Part shown: positions 48,528-56,963 of the stretch, piece after piece
Layout: each line of letters starts with the position of its first letter
Position numbering within the stretch: the first letter of the stretch is position 1
Source: Streptomyces sp. NBC_00247
Lineage (GTDB): Bacteria > Actinomycetota > Actinomycetes > Streptomycetales > Streptomycetaceae
NCBI RefSeq assembly: GCF_036188265.1
Contig: NZ_CP108093.1
Location: 2,542,001 to 2,606,000 of the forward strand
Direction of reading: 5' to 3'
Length of the DNA: 64,000 nucleotides
Notes under the pieces: model-generated
What the model was told of the DNA's origin: nothing
Database searches by the model: none
What the model saw: only the letters and a program-made list of their open reading frames with translations
Program-made: the position numbers and the translations under genes

Positions 48528-49025
48528 ATGCACGATCCGAACCAGCACACCTCCACCCGCTTCACCCCCGTCGTGGAGAAGGCCCTGCGCACGGCGGGCT
48601 GGGAGCCCGGCCGCTGGATCATCCGGCAGGCCGAGGAGTGGGCCGACGCCCTGCGCGCCCACACCTCACCGGCGGGACACGAGCACGCGGTGTTCCCTGC
48701 CGTGGTCGAGGCCTGGGCGGAGTTCGGCAACCTGCACATCCTCGCGCCCGGCCCCGGCCGGCAGATCGCCCCCGCCTCCGTGCGGATCGACCCGCTCGGC
48801 GGCCTCCACCTCGCCCGCACCCTCGGCGACCTCGGCCGCGCGCTGGCCACCGAGATCAGCCCGCTGGGACAGGAGAGCGAGGGGCGGGCGATCCTCGCCA
48901 TGGACAGCGAGGGCCGCGTCTACAGCATCGACCACACCGGCGACTGGTTCCTCGGCGCGGACATCGACCGGGCCCTGAACACCCTGCTCACGGGGGTGCA
49001 GCCGACCCGGCTGACATCGGGCTGA
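48528..49025 (+). CDS. SUKH-3 family immunity-type protein
   Basis: 165 residues fitting SUKH-3: FTPVVEKALRTAGWEPGR (the conserved L-x-x-x-G-W-x-P-G-R), AVFPAVVEAWAEFGNLHIL, ASVRIDPLGGLHL, and ILAMDSEGRVYSIDHTGDW with WFLGADIDRALNTLL. SUKH-3 proteins are typically encoded beside YwqJ-type deaminases, as here, and are thought to block them. ATG 48528 is 10 nt after the deaminase stop, so co-expression is near certain. No signal peptide. The deaminase-SUKH-3 pairing is well matched to published polymorphic-toxin pairings. Confidence 0.9.
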   Translation: MHDPNQHTSTRFTPVVEKALRTAGWEPGRWIIRQAEEWADALRAHTSPAGHEHAVFPAVVEAWAEFGNLHILAPGPGRQIAPASVRIDPLGGLHLARTLGDLGRALATEISPLGQESEGRAILAMDSEGRVYSIDHTGDWFLGADIDRALNTLLTGVQPTRLTSG

Positions 49026-49048
49026 AGGGCCGGGCGGAAGCCGGACGG

Positions 49049-49130
49049 CCCGCTTGCCCGCCTGCCCGACCGCCCCTGCTGCCCGCCTGCCCGCCCCCGC
49101 TGCCCGCTTGCCTGCATGCCCGCCTGCTGC
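49049..49130. repeat. Degenerate GCCCGCCT-type low-complexity repeat
   Basis: About 80 nt built from imperfect copies of TGCCCGCCTGCC and GCCCGCTTGCC between the convergent SUKH-3 and DUF6193-like genes. It may have replaced a terminator; no hairpin of quality is visible. Confidence 0.7.
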
Positions 49131-49138
49131 GGATCGGT

Positions 49139-49882
49139 CTACGGATGCGGAACTGCGTCGTCGGGCAGACCGGCCAGGGCCGCCGCGACGGCCGCCGTCG
49201 CGCCGTCCGCCCGAGGTACCCGTCCGTCGGCGAACCTCACCTCGAAGCGCCCCTCGCCGAGCGGCCGGATGCTCGGCAGGTCCGTGCAGATGGGCGGCGT
49301 GACCCGCCGGCTGAAGGTGAGACGGCCCACGGACGACCCCGGCGACAGGGCTCGCAGCCTCGGTTCTGCGAAGGCGGCCTCGACCAGGTCCTGCCAGTCG
49401 GTCCCGTGCCTGTGCCTGTACCTGCGCATCGACTGCCAGCGTGCCGGTACGGCCTCGCCGCGCTCATGGGCCTCGGCGAGATCCCAGGTGCTCAAGAAGG
49501 ACCACTGCTCCGTGAGTTCGCGCACCCTGACCCCTCCGGCCCAGGAGCCCGTCGCGCCGGCGACCGCCGCCAGGTCCTGCGTACGACCCGTCGCCATGTG
49601 GATGCCACGGGCCCAGCAGTCGACCACGAAGGTGCGTTCGTCGGCGCCGACGAGCAGAACGGTCGCTTCGCGGCCGTCGGCCACCACCTTCGCCGCCACA
49701 TGGCGCCAGCCCGGTGACGAGGTGAGCCCGTACCAGAGACCGCGGCGCGCGCGGTCGGCCGCCGCCTGGAGCGCGTTCCGCAAGGAGCCCGCCCTCACCA
49801 CGTCGGGATAGTGGGCCGCGTACGTGTACAGCGGATGGGAGACATCGGTCGGTGCAGCACCCACGGGGAGCCTCTCGGTCAT
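49139..49882 (-). CDS. DUF6193-like hypothetical protein
   Basis: 247 residues, probably DUF6193-like: an N-terminal RNALQAAADRARRGLWYGLT helix and a central VDCWARGIHMATGRTQDLAA strand-helix. WQDLVEAAFAEPRLRALSPG leads to a sandwich-like GRLTFSRRVTPPICTD, RPLGEGRFEVRFADG. DUF6193 is annotated as natural-product-biosynthesis related in Streptomyces, but the evidence is weak and no cluster is here. ATG 49882; no ribosome site. A small palindrome CGGTC-atac-GACCG straddles the start (49876-49889), suggesting leaderless or occluded initiation. Confidence 0.6.
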   Translation of the reverse strand: MTERLPVGAAPTDVSHPLYTYAAHYPDVVRAGSLRNALQAAADRARRGLWYGLTSSPGWRHVAAKVVADGREATVLLVGADERTFVVDCWARGIHMATGRTQDLAAVAGATGSWAGGVRVRELTEQWSFLSTWDLAEAHERGEAVPARWQSMRRYRHRHGTDWQDLVEAAFAEPRLRALSPGSSVGRLTFSRRVTPPICTDLPSIRPLGEGRFEVRFADGRVPRADGATAAVAAALAGLPDDAVPHP

Positions 49883-49980
49883 ACGACCGAGTGTGGCAGA
49901 ACCGTCCGGCCACCGCGGTCCGCCGACGAGCGGGCGAAGCCGGCCCGCACCCCCCGCCAGGCGCCCAACCTGCGCCGCCT

Positions 49981-51000
49981 TCAACGCCGTTCGGCGAGCA
50001 GCCGCTCGATGGCGTCGGCGACCGCCGCCGCCTGGATGTCGCGGCCGGTGCGGTTCGGGTGGACGTACCAGGGCAGTTCACGGCCTCCGTACCGCACCTC
50101 GGAGCTCTCCAGCAGGGCGCCGACACCGCGCCGGCCGCCGTCGCACCCGGTCGTGGCGCCGGTCCGGGCGTAGAGGTCGACGAAGGCCGCCCCCGCCTCC
50201 TCGGCCGCCTCCCTCATGAGGGCGTCGAGGGGGCGCTGCACTCCGGCGTCGAGGAACGCCAGGGCGTCCTGCCCGATGTCGGCGAACGGCTTCTCCGTCC
50301 CGCCCGGGACCTCGGCGAGGCACCGCCCGGTGTCGGCGGGCACCAGCCGGGGGTAACCGACCAGCACCACGCGGGCGTGGGGAGACTCCTCCCGCACCCG
50401 CGCGAACATCCGGCCCAAGTCCGCACGGACGGCCGCCATGCGCCCTTCCAGCCACTCCGCCCCCTCCCCCGCGAAGAACGCCGGGCACTCCGAGGCCGGC
50501 GAGGAGGCGTCCACCGGATCGGCGGGCATCAGCAACCCCTCGGCCCCTCTGAGCCGTCGGGAGCACTGCTTGAGGATGCTCGCGACCCCGGCGGTGTTGC
50601 CGCCGACGCTGCCGACCACCAGCGCGGTGTCCGGCCCGATCGCGGCAGCCTGCGGGGCGACCCGCCCCCCACCGGACGGCGCGAGGCTCTGCGCGTCCCA
50701 CACGTGGCGGATCTCGGCACCCCCGCAGGACACGTCACCCCGGACGTCGAGCCGGACACCGGCGGAGGCGAGCCGCTCGACGGTCTTGACCGGGTAGTTC
50801 CCGGCGGACCGCAGACACCCCTCCGGGCCGCGCGTGGGGGCGATGCCGAAGTTGGCGGTGGAGGAGTCACCGATGAACACGGTCTCCACCGCGGGCACGG
50901 CGGTGACGGAGGCGGGAGCCGGGGCGGCGGCGGGAGCCGGGGCGGCGGCCGTCACCCACAGCCCGAGCACGACGAGCGCGGCAGCAGCGGTCTTGCGCAC
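49981..51000 (-). CDS. Secreted SGNH/GDSL hydrolase, S. scabies esterase type
   Basis: 339 residues. A signal peptide with Ala/Pro-rich cleavage zone (about 1-30) is followed by block I VFIGDSSTANFG with Ser46, block III GSVGGN and the C-terminal YVHPNRTGRD with His314. Three residues before the His is Trp311, not Asp (WYVH). That is the arrangement of the S. scabies esterase, where a Trp carbonyl replaces the Asp of the triad. Several Cys could form disulfides. GTG 51000 with GGAAGG 7-8 nt upstream. Extracellular esterase or lipase; natural substrate unknown. Confidence 0.88.
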   Translation of the reverse strand: MRKTAAAALVVLGLWVTAAAPAPAAAPAPASVTAVPAVETVFIGDSSTANFGIAPTRGPEGCLRSAGNYPVKTVERLASAGVRLDVRGDVSCGGAEIRHVWDAQSLAPSGGGRVAPQAAAIGPDTALVVGSVGGNTAGVASILKQCSRRLRGAEGLLMPADPVDASSPASECPAFFAGEGAEWLEGRMAAVRADLGRMFARVREESPHARVVLVGYPRLVPADTGRCLAEVPGGTEKPFADIGQDALAFLDAGVQRPLDALMREAAEEAGAAFVDLYARTGATTGCDGGRRGVGALLESSEVRYGGRELPWYVHPNRTGRDIQAAAVADAIERLLAERR

Positions 51001-51173
51001 GCGAGTTCCTTCCGTGGAGCGACAACAGGAGCTCACGGATACTACGTTGCGCGACGAAGCGGCTACGCACGGCCAGAGTCGCCCCCGTCGCCCGGCTCCG
51101 GTCGGCCACCGCTCGCACGCGCGGTCCGCAAGCCCCGTTCCGGACCGGCCGCCGGGGCCGTACATTGCCCACC

Positions 51174-51614
51174 ATGCACCTGCGTGCGGCGGGCCGGTGG
51201 CGGCTCTGGTGGCGTTGCGTGGCCGGCCCCGGAGCCGTGGTCGCCTGCATCGCACTCGCCGTCGCGACCGGACCCCGCTGAGCCGCCCACCAGGGCAGGG
51301 GACACCTCGGCACATGGACCGCGACGCGACCGACGTGCGACCGCCGCGGCTGCGAGGAAGTGGGCGACTTCCGTCCCGACGACGAGGCGCCGGTCCGGCA
51401 CCGGGTACGGATGGCGGGGGTGGACGACGCTCCGGCCGGCTCGGCACGCGCCGCCGTGGACTCCGGCGGCGACGAGGTCTACCGGCCCGGCGATCCGGGC
51501 TGGTGGCACCAGCCCGCAGGCGCGGCCGCCGCCGGCGTCGTCGCCGTCGCATGGCTATGGACGGTTCCCGTACGGGTGCTGCGCCGGCGCCGTGAGCGTC
51601 CGGTCTCCGGCTGA
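51174..51614 (+). pseudogene. Two-helix membrane protein interrupted by in-frame TGA
   Basis: From ATG 51174 the frame gives a membrane helix (WWRCVAGPGAVVACIALAV) and stops at TGA 51279. The same frame then stays open to 51614, encoding a soluble part with Cys residues (TCDRRGCEEVGDFRPDDEAP; GDEVYRPGDPGWWHQPAG) and a second helix (AAAAGVVAVAWLWTVPV) with an Arg tail. Together this resembles the helix-domain-helix layout of DUF3592/Rv1733c-like actinobacterial proteins with one nonsense codon. Alternatives are a sequencing error or a short gene starting GTG 51360. Interval 51615-51912 holds only the promoter region of the next gene. Confidence 0.5.
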
Positions 51615-51912
51615 CGGGGTCGCGCCCCGGCCCTCCCCTCGCGGGAGACACGGCTTCCGCGCCGGACGGAACACCGGGCGGGCCCCCTGCCGGGACATCC
51701 GGCGCGACGCCACCCGGTCGGTGACGAAGAGCACGGCCCCCCGGTGCGGGACGGTGGAACGGTTCGGCGACCCCGCGGCGTCTACGCACCCGGCGGAGTC
51801 GTCCACGTATTCGGCCGCTCCATCACTGGCCTCGGCCGGCGGGACAGCCTTCAGGGCCCGGATCTCTCTCCATCCGCGCGGGATCACCGCGCGCACAGCG
51901 AAGGAGCACGTC

Positions 51913-53298
51913 GTGTCAGGACAACGCAGGGCGAACGCCACTCCCACGCCCTCCGAAGGACGGCGCCGACGGCGTACCGGCCGGCGTACGGGACGGTGGA
52001 TCGCGATAGCCGCGTCCGTCCTCGTCCTGGGCGCGGCGGGTACGGGCGGCTGGATGTACTCCCACCTCAGCGGCAACATCACGGGCGTCGACGTGGACGA
52101 CGCCCTGGGCGGCGACCGCCCCGAGGCCGCGGCCGGGGGCCAGAACATCCTCGTCATCGGCTCGGACAGCAGAGAGGGACTCGGCGACGCCTACGGCAAG
52201 AACCTCACCACGATGCAGTCCGACACCCTGATGCTGCTGCACACCGGCGGGGACGGGAAGTGGGCCTCCGTCGTCTCGTTCCCCCGTGACTCCTGGGTGC
52301 GGATACCGTCCTGCGCACAAGGCGACGGCCCCGCCACCGAGCCGCACCACTTCAAGATCAACGAGGCGTACGCCATCGGCGGCTCCACCGGCGACAAGGC
52401 CCAGGCCGCCGCCTGCACCATCAAGACCGTCGAAGCCAACACCCATGTGCGCATCGACCACTTCCTGATCGCCGACTTCCGCGGCTTCACCGGAATGGTC
52501 AACGCGCTCGGGGGCGTGGAGGTCTGCCCGAAGGAGGACATCCACGACAGCAAGGCCCACCTCGACCTGAAGGCAGGATGCCAACTCGTCCGGGACGACA
52601 AGGCCCTGGGCTACGTACGCGCCCGCTACAGCATCGGCGACGGCTCGGACATCGGCCGCATCGGCCGCCAGCAGGAGTTCATGAAGTCCCTGGCCGCCCG
52701 CGCCAAGTCCAAGCTGTACAACCCCACCGCGCTGTACGGCTTCCTCGACTCCGCCACCAAGTCGCTGACCACCGACCCGGAACTCGATGGCATCAAGCCC
52801 CTCTACAGCCTGGCCGACAGCATCAAGGGCATACCGGCCGACCGGATCTCCTTCCTGACCGTCCCCAACTACCCACGTGAGCGCGACATACCGACGGACA
52901 AGGCGAACGTGTCCTGGCAACAGCCCGCGGCCCGGGATCTGTTCACCGCCATGAACGAGGACCGTGAGACGCTACCGGCCGCCCTCAAGGCGGCCGTCGC
53001 CGAACTGCCGGCGGCGGCCGGTACGGTCCACGTCACCGTCCTCAACGGAACCGGAACCCGGGGCAAGGCCGTGGAGGTCGCCGAAGCGCTCCGCGCCCTC
53101 GGCTTCCAGATCGCGGCCACCGGCAACGCCCCCGCCCACGTCGACAAGACCACGCTCACCTACACCCCGGACCAGGCGGACCGGGCCAAGTCCCTCGCCG
53201 GACGCCTGCCCGGCCTCACCCCGACCCCCGCCGCACCGGACACCGGCGCGGGCATCACCCTGGTCATCGGCCCCGACTTCCCGGACCTCACCGGCTGA
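51913..53298 (+). CDS. LytR-CpsA-Psr (LCP) family cell-wall ligase with LytR_C domain
   Basis: 461 residues. A basic cytoplasmic N-terminus (GRRRRRTGRRTGRWIAIAAS) leads to one membrane helix, then the LCP catalytic domain: NILVIGSDSREGLGDAYGKN, SDTLMLLHTG, SFPRDSWVRIPS, DHFLIADFRGFTGMVNALGG and YVRARYSIGDGSDIGRIGRQ with the conserved Arg and Asp residues. The C-terminal LytR_C domain (VTVLNGTGTRGKAVEVAEAL) follows. LCP proteins transfer glycopolymers to peptidoglycan. GTG 51913 with AAGGAG 6 nt upstream. Stands alone; convergent with the histidine kinase. Confidence 0.95.
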   Translation: MSGQRRANATPTPSEGRRRRRTGRRTGRWIAIAASVLVLGAAGTGGWMYSHLSGNITGVDVDDALGGDRPEAAAGGQNILVIGSDSREGLGDAYGKNLTTMQSDTLMLLHTGGDGKWASVVSFPRDSWVRIPSCAQGDGPATEPHHFKINEAYAIGGSTGDKAQAAACTIKTVEANTHVRIDHFLIADFRGFTGMVNALGGVEVCPKEDIHDSKAHLDLKAGCQLVRDDKALGYVRARYSIGDGSDIGRIGRQQEFMKSLAARAKSKLYNPTALYGFLDSATKSLTTDPELDGIKPLYSLADSIKGIPADRISFLTVPNYPRERDIPTDKANVSWQQPAARDLFTAMNEDRETLPAALKAAVAELPAAAGTVHVTVLNGTGTRGKAVEVAEALRALGFQIAATGNAPAHVDKTTLTYTPDQADRAKSLAGRLPGLTPTPAAPDTGAGITLVIGPDFPDLTG

Positions 53299-53401
53299 CG
53301 CCCGGCCGGGCGGCACCGTTCGGCACACATCACCGCGCCCCCGGAGCCAAGCCGGGCGGGCCCCGGAGCGCGGACGCGACCGGTGCGCCGGAACCGGCCG
53401 G

Positions 53402-54874
53402 CTACCGCGCCCCGGACTCCCTCTCGCCCGTCACCTCGCGGACGCCGCCCTGCCCCGGCACCACCACCTCGATCGGTACCGACTCCACCTCGGGCGCCAC
53501 CACGACGACCTCCGGGGCGTCCTCGGTCTCCGGGGCGGCCGACCCGTCCGGCAGCACCGCCGACACCCGGAAGCCGCCCGCGTCGGTCGGGCCGGAGACG
53601 AAGACACCGCCGAGTCCGGTCACCCGCTCCCGCATCCCGACGAGGCCGTTGCCGCCGCTCGGCAGATCGGCGTCCGCGACGGCCGCGTCGCAGGGGCCGT
53701 TCTCCACCTGCATCGCGACCTCCGCCTCGCGGTGCGCGAGCCGTACCCACGTCTTCGCGCCGGCCGCGTGCTTGTGCACGTTGGTCAGCGCCTCCTGCAC
53801 CACCCGGTACGCGGTCCGCTCGACCTGCGGGGCGTACGGGCGGGGGGCACCCTGCACGGACAGCTCCACGGTCATGCCCGCCTGCCGCGACTGGGCGACC
53901 AACTCCTCCAGCTCGCCGAGGCGCGGCCCGTCGTCCGCCGCGAAGGCGGCAGCGGCAGCGGCGGCCCGGCCCACGGAGGCCAGCGGCTGCCGCCCGGCAC
54001 CGGCATCCGGACCCGAGCCCGTACGCGGCGCGACCAGGGTGTCCCCGCTGCGCAGCACGCCCAGCATCTCGCGCAGCTCGGTCAGCGCCTGGCGCCCCAT
54101 GTCCCCGACGAGCGCGGCGTTGCGGACCGCCTTGGCGGGGTCCTTCGGGGCGATGGCCTGGAGCGCCGCCGCGTGCACCACCATCAGGCTCACCCGGTGC
54201 GCGACCACGTCGTGCATCTCCCGGGCGATCCGGGTCCGCTCCTCCGTACGCGCCCACTCCGCGCGCTCCTCGGCCCGGTCCGCGAGCAGCGACAGCTCCC
54301 GCTCCAGCGAGTCGGCCCGTTCGCGCAGGCTCTCCATCAGCCGTCGGCGGGCGCCGATGTAGAGGCCGAAGAGGAGCGGGGGCGCGGTCAGCCCCAGCGC
54401 CATGAAGAGGGAGACGACGGGGGCGTACCAGTCCCCGGGCACGGCGGAGGACGCCTGGTCGACGAGGTTCCGGCTCAGCCGCAGGTAGGTCACGATGAAG
54501 CTGCCGACCAGGGACATCCCGGTCAGGACGACGGTGATCCTGCGCGGGAGGTCGGACGCGGCGAGCGAGTAGAGGCCGACGATGCCCATCAGGAAGCCGA
54601 CCTCGGCGGGGGTCGTCGCGATCGACACCAGCACCACGACGATCGGCCACCGGCGCCGCAGCACCAGGACCGACCCGGCCAGCAGCCCGAAGAGCACGCC
54701 GACCGGCACCGGCAGCCGGGCCTCCTGCGCGAACTGGATGCCCTCCAGCCCGCACTCCAGCGCCGAGAAGAGTGCCAGTCCCACGTCCAGGGCGACACCG
54801 CGCCGCCGTTCCCACCACCAGTAACCGCGGGTGGTCATTCCCGCCGCTTCCTGGTCTGCCCCCGTTGCGGTCAT
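53402..54874 (-). CDS. Two-component sensor histidine kinase (HisKA_3), orphan
   Basis: 490 residues. About five N-terminal membrane helices (GVLFGLLAGSVLVL; VVVLVSIATTPAEVGFLMGI; VVSLFMALGLTAPPLLFGLY) and a short coiled coil precede HisKA_3: TRIAREMHDVVAHRVSLMVV with phospho-acceptor H221. The HATPase domain shows YRVVQEALTNVHKHAAGAK and GNGLVGMRERVTGLGG. The acidic/Val-rich tail is unusual. NarL-type kinases normally sit beside their response regulator; none is here. First ATG is 54874 (possibly leaderless, TAGGGT 8 nt upstream); ATG 54838 with AGGAAG upstream is an equally credible start. Confidence 0.9.
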   Translation of the reverse strand: MTATGADQEAAGMTTRGYWWWERRRGVALDVGLALFSALECGLEGIQFAQEARLPVPVGVLFGLLAGSVLVLRRRWPIVVVLVSIATTPAEVGFLMGIVGLYSLAASDLPRRITVVLTGMSLVGSFIVTYLRLSRNLVDQASSAVPGDWYAPVVSLFMALGLTAPPLLFGLYIGARRRLMESLRERADSLERELSLLADRAEERAEWARTEERTRIAREMHDVVAHRVSLMVVHAAALQAIAPKDPAKAVRNAALVGDMGRQALTELREMLGVLRSGDTLVAPRTGSGPDAGAGRQPLASVGRAAAAAAAFAADDGPRLGELEELVAQSRQAGMTVELSVQGAPRPYAPQVERTAYRVVQEALTNVHKHAAGAKTWVRLAHREAEVAMQVENGPCDAAVADADLPSGGNGLVGMRERVTGLGGVFVSGPTDAGGFRVSAVLPDGSAAPETEDAPEVVVVAPEVESVPIEVVVPGQGGVREVTGERESGAR

Positions 54875-55182
54875 GCCATCCACCCTACGGGCGCCCGCAT
54901 CCCATTTTCGGGTGACCTCGACAGCACGACGCGTGTTCGAACGAGGGTGAGGCGCGGGGGATCCCCGGAACCGGCGATTCCCCAGGGAACGCGGGCGACG
55001 GCCGGGCGTCCCGGGTGATGACCGCCACGTGAGGGATGCCGTCGGCGGGCGTGGGGCGTCGCCGGGAACGGAATCCCGGCGTCGAACATCGGAGACCGCT
55101 TGCCGCGCACATCCCGAAAAGTGCCCATCCGCACCGTCGCGTCGGAGGCCACAGGTACGGCATAGTGGTGGCTGCCGATCAT

Positions 55183-55200
55183 CCGGTTCCACAGAACCGG
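55183..55200 (+). promoter_or_regulatory. Hairpin 17 nt upstream of tRNA-Gln
   Basis: CCGGTTC-caca-GAACCGG (55183-55200), perfect 7-bp stem just before the tRNA. May be in the precursor and relevant to 5' processing. The rest of 54875-55182 contains no gene that I can see. Confidence 0.4.
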
Positions 55201-55217
55201 ACATAAGAGACAAGCCA

Positions 55218-55288
55218 TCCCGGGTCGTCTAATGGCAGGACAAATGGTTTTGGTCCATTGAATGAGGGTTCGATTCCTTCCCCGGGAG
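55218..55288 (+). tRNA. tRNA-Gln (anticodon UUG)
   Basis: A 71-nt cloverleaf: acceptor TCCCGGG/CCCGGGA, D-arm around TCGTCTAATGGCAGGAC, anticodon stem AATGG/CCATT with loop ttttggt (anticodon TTG at 55250-55252), T-loop GGTTCGATTCC, discriminator G. CCA is not encoded. It is located 109 nt upstream of glmU. Confidence 0.95.
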
Positions 55289-55397
55289 CTCTTCGGCGCG
55301 GGCCCCGACCTCACCGGTCGGGGCCCGCGCCCGTTTCCGGCACGTGCACCCCCGGTATCCTGCGGGTGACCGCACCCGAAAGCCGAAGGGCACATCC

Positions 55398-56843
55398 GTG
55401 AGCGCCAACAGCCCCGCAGCAGTCGTCGTCCTCGCAGCGGGTGGAGGCACCCGCATGAAGTCGAAGACGCCCAAGGTCCTCCACGAGGTCGCCGGACGCT
55501 CGCTCGTCGGGCACGTCGTCGCCGCAGCCCGTGAACTCGCGCCGGAACACCTCGTCGTGGTGGTCGGGCACGCCGGCGAACAGGTCGTCGCGCACCTCAC
55601 GGAGACGGACGCGGGCGTACGCACCGCCTTCCAGGCGGAGCAGAACGGCACCGGGCACGCCACCCGCATCGGGCTCCAGGAACTCGGCGGCGCCGAGGGC
55701 ACGGTGATCGTCGTCTGCGGCGACACCCCGCTGCTCACCGGTGCGACGCTCGGCGCGCTCGCCGCCACCCACACCACGGACGGCAACGCCGTCACCGTGC
55801 TCACCGCCGAGGTCCCCGACTCCACCGGGTACGGCCGGATCGTGCGCGACGCCGTCACCGGCGCGGTCACCGAGATCGTCGAGCACAAGGACGCCAGCCC
55901 GTCCCAGCACGCGATCCGGGAGATCAACTCCGGGGTCTTCGCCTTCGACGGCCGGCTGCTCGCGGACGCGCTCGGCAAGCTGCGCTCCGACAACAGCCAG
56001 GGCGAGGAGTACCTCACCGACGTGCTGTCCCTGCTGCGCGAGGCGGGCCACCGGGTCGGCGCCTCGGTCGCCGGGGACCACCGGGAGATCCTCGGCATCA
56101 ACAACCGCGTACAACTCGCAGAAGCCCGCCGCCTGCTCAACCAGCGGCTGCTGGAAGAGGCCATGCTGGCCGGTGTGACGATCGTGGACCCGGCCTCCAC
56201 GCTGGTCGACGTGACGGTCACCTTCGGGCAGGACGCCGTGGTGCACCCCGGTACGCAGCTGCTCGGGAACACCCACGTCGCCGAGGACGCCGAGGTCGGC
56301 CCGAACTCGCGGCTGAAGGACACCGTCGTCCACGAGGGCGCCCGGGTGGACAACACCGTCTCCGACAGTGCCGAGATCGGCCCCGGTGCCACCGTGGGCC
56401 CCTACGCCTATCTGCGGCCCGGCACGAAGCTCGGGGCGAAGGCGAAGGCCGGTACGTACGTCGAGATGAAGAACGCCACGATCGGCGAGGGGACCAAGGT
56501 CCCCCACCTGTCGTACGTGGGCGACGCGACCATCGGCGACCACAGCAACATCGGCGCCGCCAGCGTGTTCGTGAACTACGACGGGGTGGCCAAGCACCAC
56601 ACGACGATCGGTTCGCACTGCCGCACCGGCTCGGACAATATGTTTGTGGCACCGGTCACGGTCGGCGACGGGGTTTACACCGCCGCGGGCTCGGTCATCA
56701 CCAAGGATGTACCCGCGGGTTCCCTGGCCGTCGCCCGGGGCCAGCAGCGGAATATCGAGGGTTGGGTCGCGCGCAAGCGGCCCGGAAGCGCCGCCGCTCA
56801 GGCCGCCTTGGCCGCCACGCAGGATTCCGACGGCGAAAGCTGA
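55398..56843 (+). CDS. glmU: Bifunctional UDP-GlcNAc pyrophosphorylase / GlcN-1-P acetyltransferase
   Basis: 481 residues. The N-terminal uridylyltransferase shows VVVLAAGGGTRMKS at about residue 10, VVCGDTPLLTG and the VLTAEVPDSTGYGRIVRD region. The C-terminal left-handed beta-helix has GPYAYLRPGTKLGAKAKAGT, VEMKNATIGEGTKVPHLSYV, IGDHSNIGAASVFVNYDG and HTTIGSHCRTGSD. The product UDP-GlcNAc feeds peptidoglycan synthesis. GTG 55398 with GAAGGG 8 nt upstream. The order glmU-prs-rplY-pth follows, the usual actinobacterial cluster. An Ala-rich C-terminal tail is typical. Confidence 0.98.
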   Translation: MSANSPAAVVVLAAGGGTRMKSKTPKVLHEVAGRSLVGHVVAAARELAPEHLVVVVGHAGEQVVAHLTETDAGVRTAFQAEQNGTGHATRIGLQELGGAEGTVIVVCGDTPLLTGATLGALAATHTTDGNAVTVLTAEVPDSTGYGRIVRDAVTGAVTEIVEHKDASPSQHAIREINSGVFAFDGRLLADALGKLRSDNSQGEEYLTDVLSLLREAGHRVGASVAGDHREILGINNRVQLAEARRLLNQRLLEEAMLAGVTIVDPASTLVDVTVTFGQDAVVHPGTQLLGNTHVAEDAEVGPNSRLKDTVVHEGARVDNTVSDSAEIGPGATVGPYAYLRPGTKLGAKAKAGTYVEMKNATIGEGTKVPHLSYVGDATIGDHSNIGAASVFVNYDGVAKHHTTIGSHCRTGSDNMFVAPVTVGDGVYTAAGSVITKDVPAGSLAVARGQQRNIEGWVARKRPGSAAAQAALAATQDSDGES

Positions 56844-56963
56844 CCGGAAACACGTGCGCCGGACTCGGCGTACCGTGATAGATGCTCACCCATTTCGGCT
56901 GGCACGTTGCACATCGGGACAGATGCGTGCAGCGGTCAGATACACGTCTGAGGAGACTGTGCT

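Noticed and set aside
55218..55288. tRNA-Gln as integration site of a mobile element
   Set aside because: No duplicated 3' tRNA end and no integrase seen in the following 8 kb; the glmU cluster follows directly.
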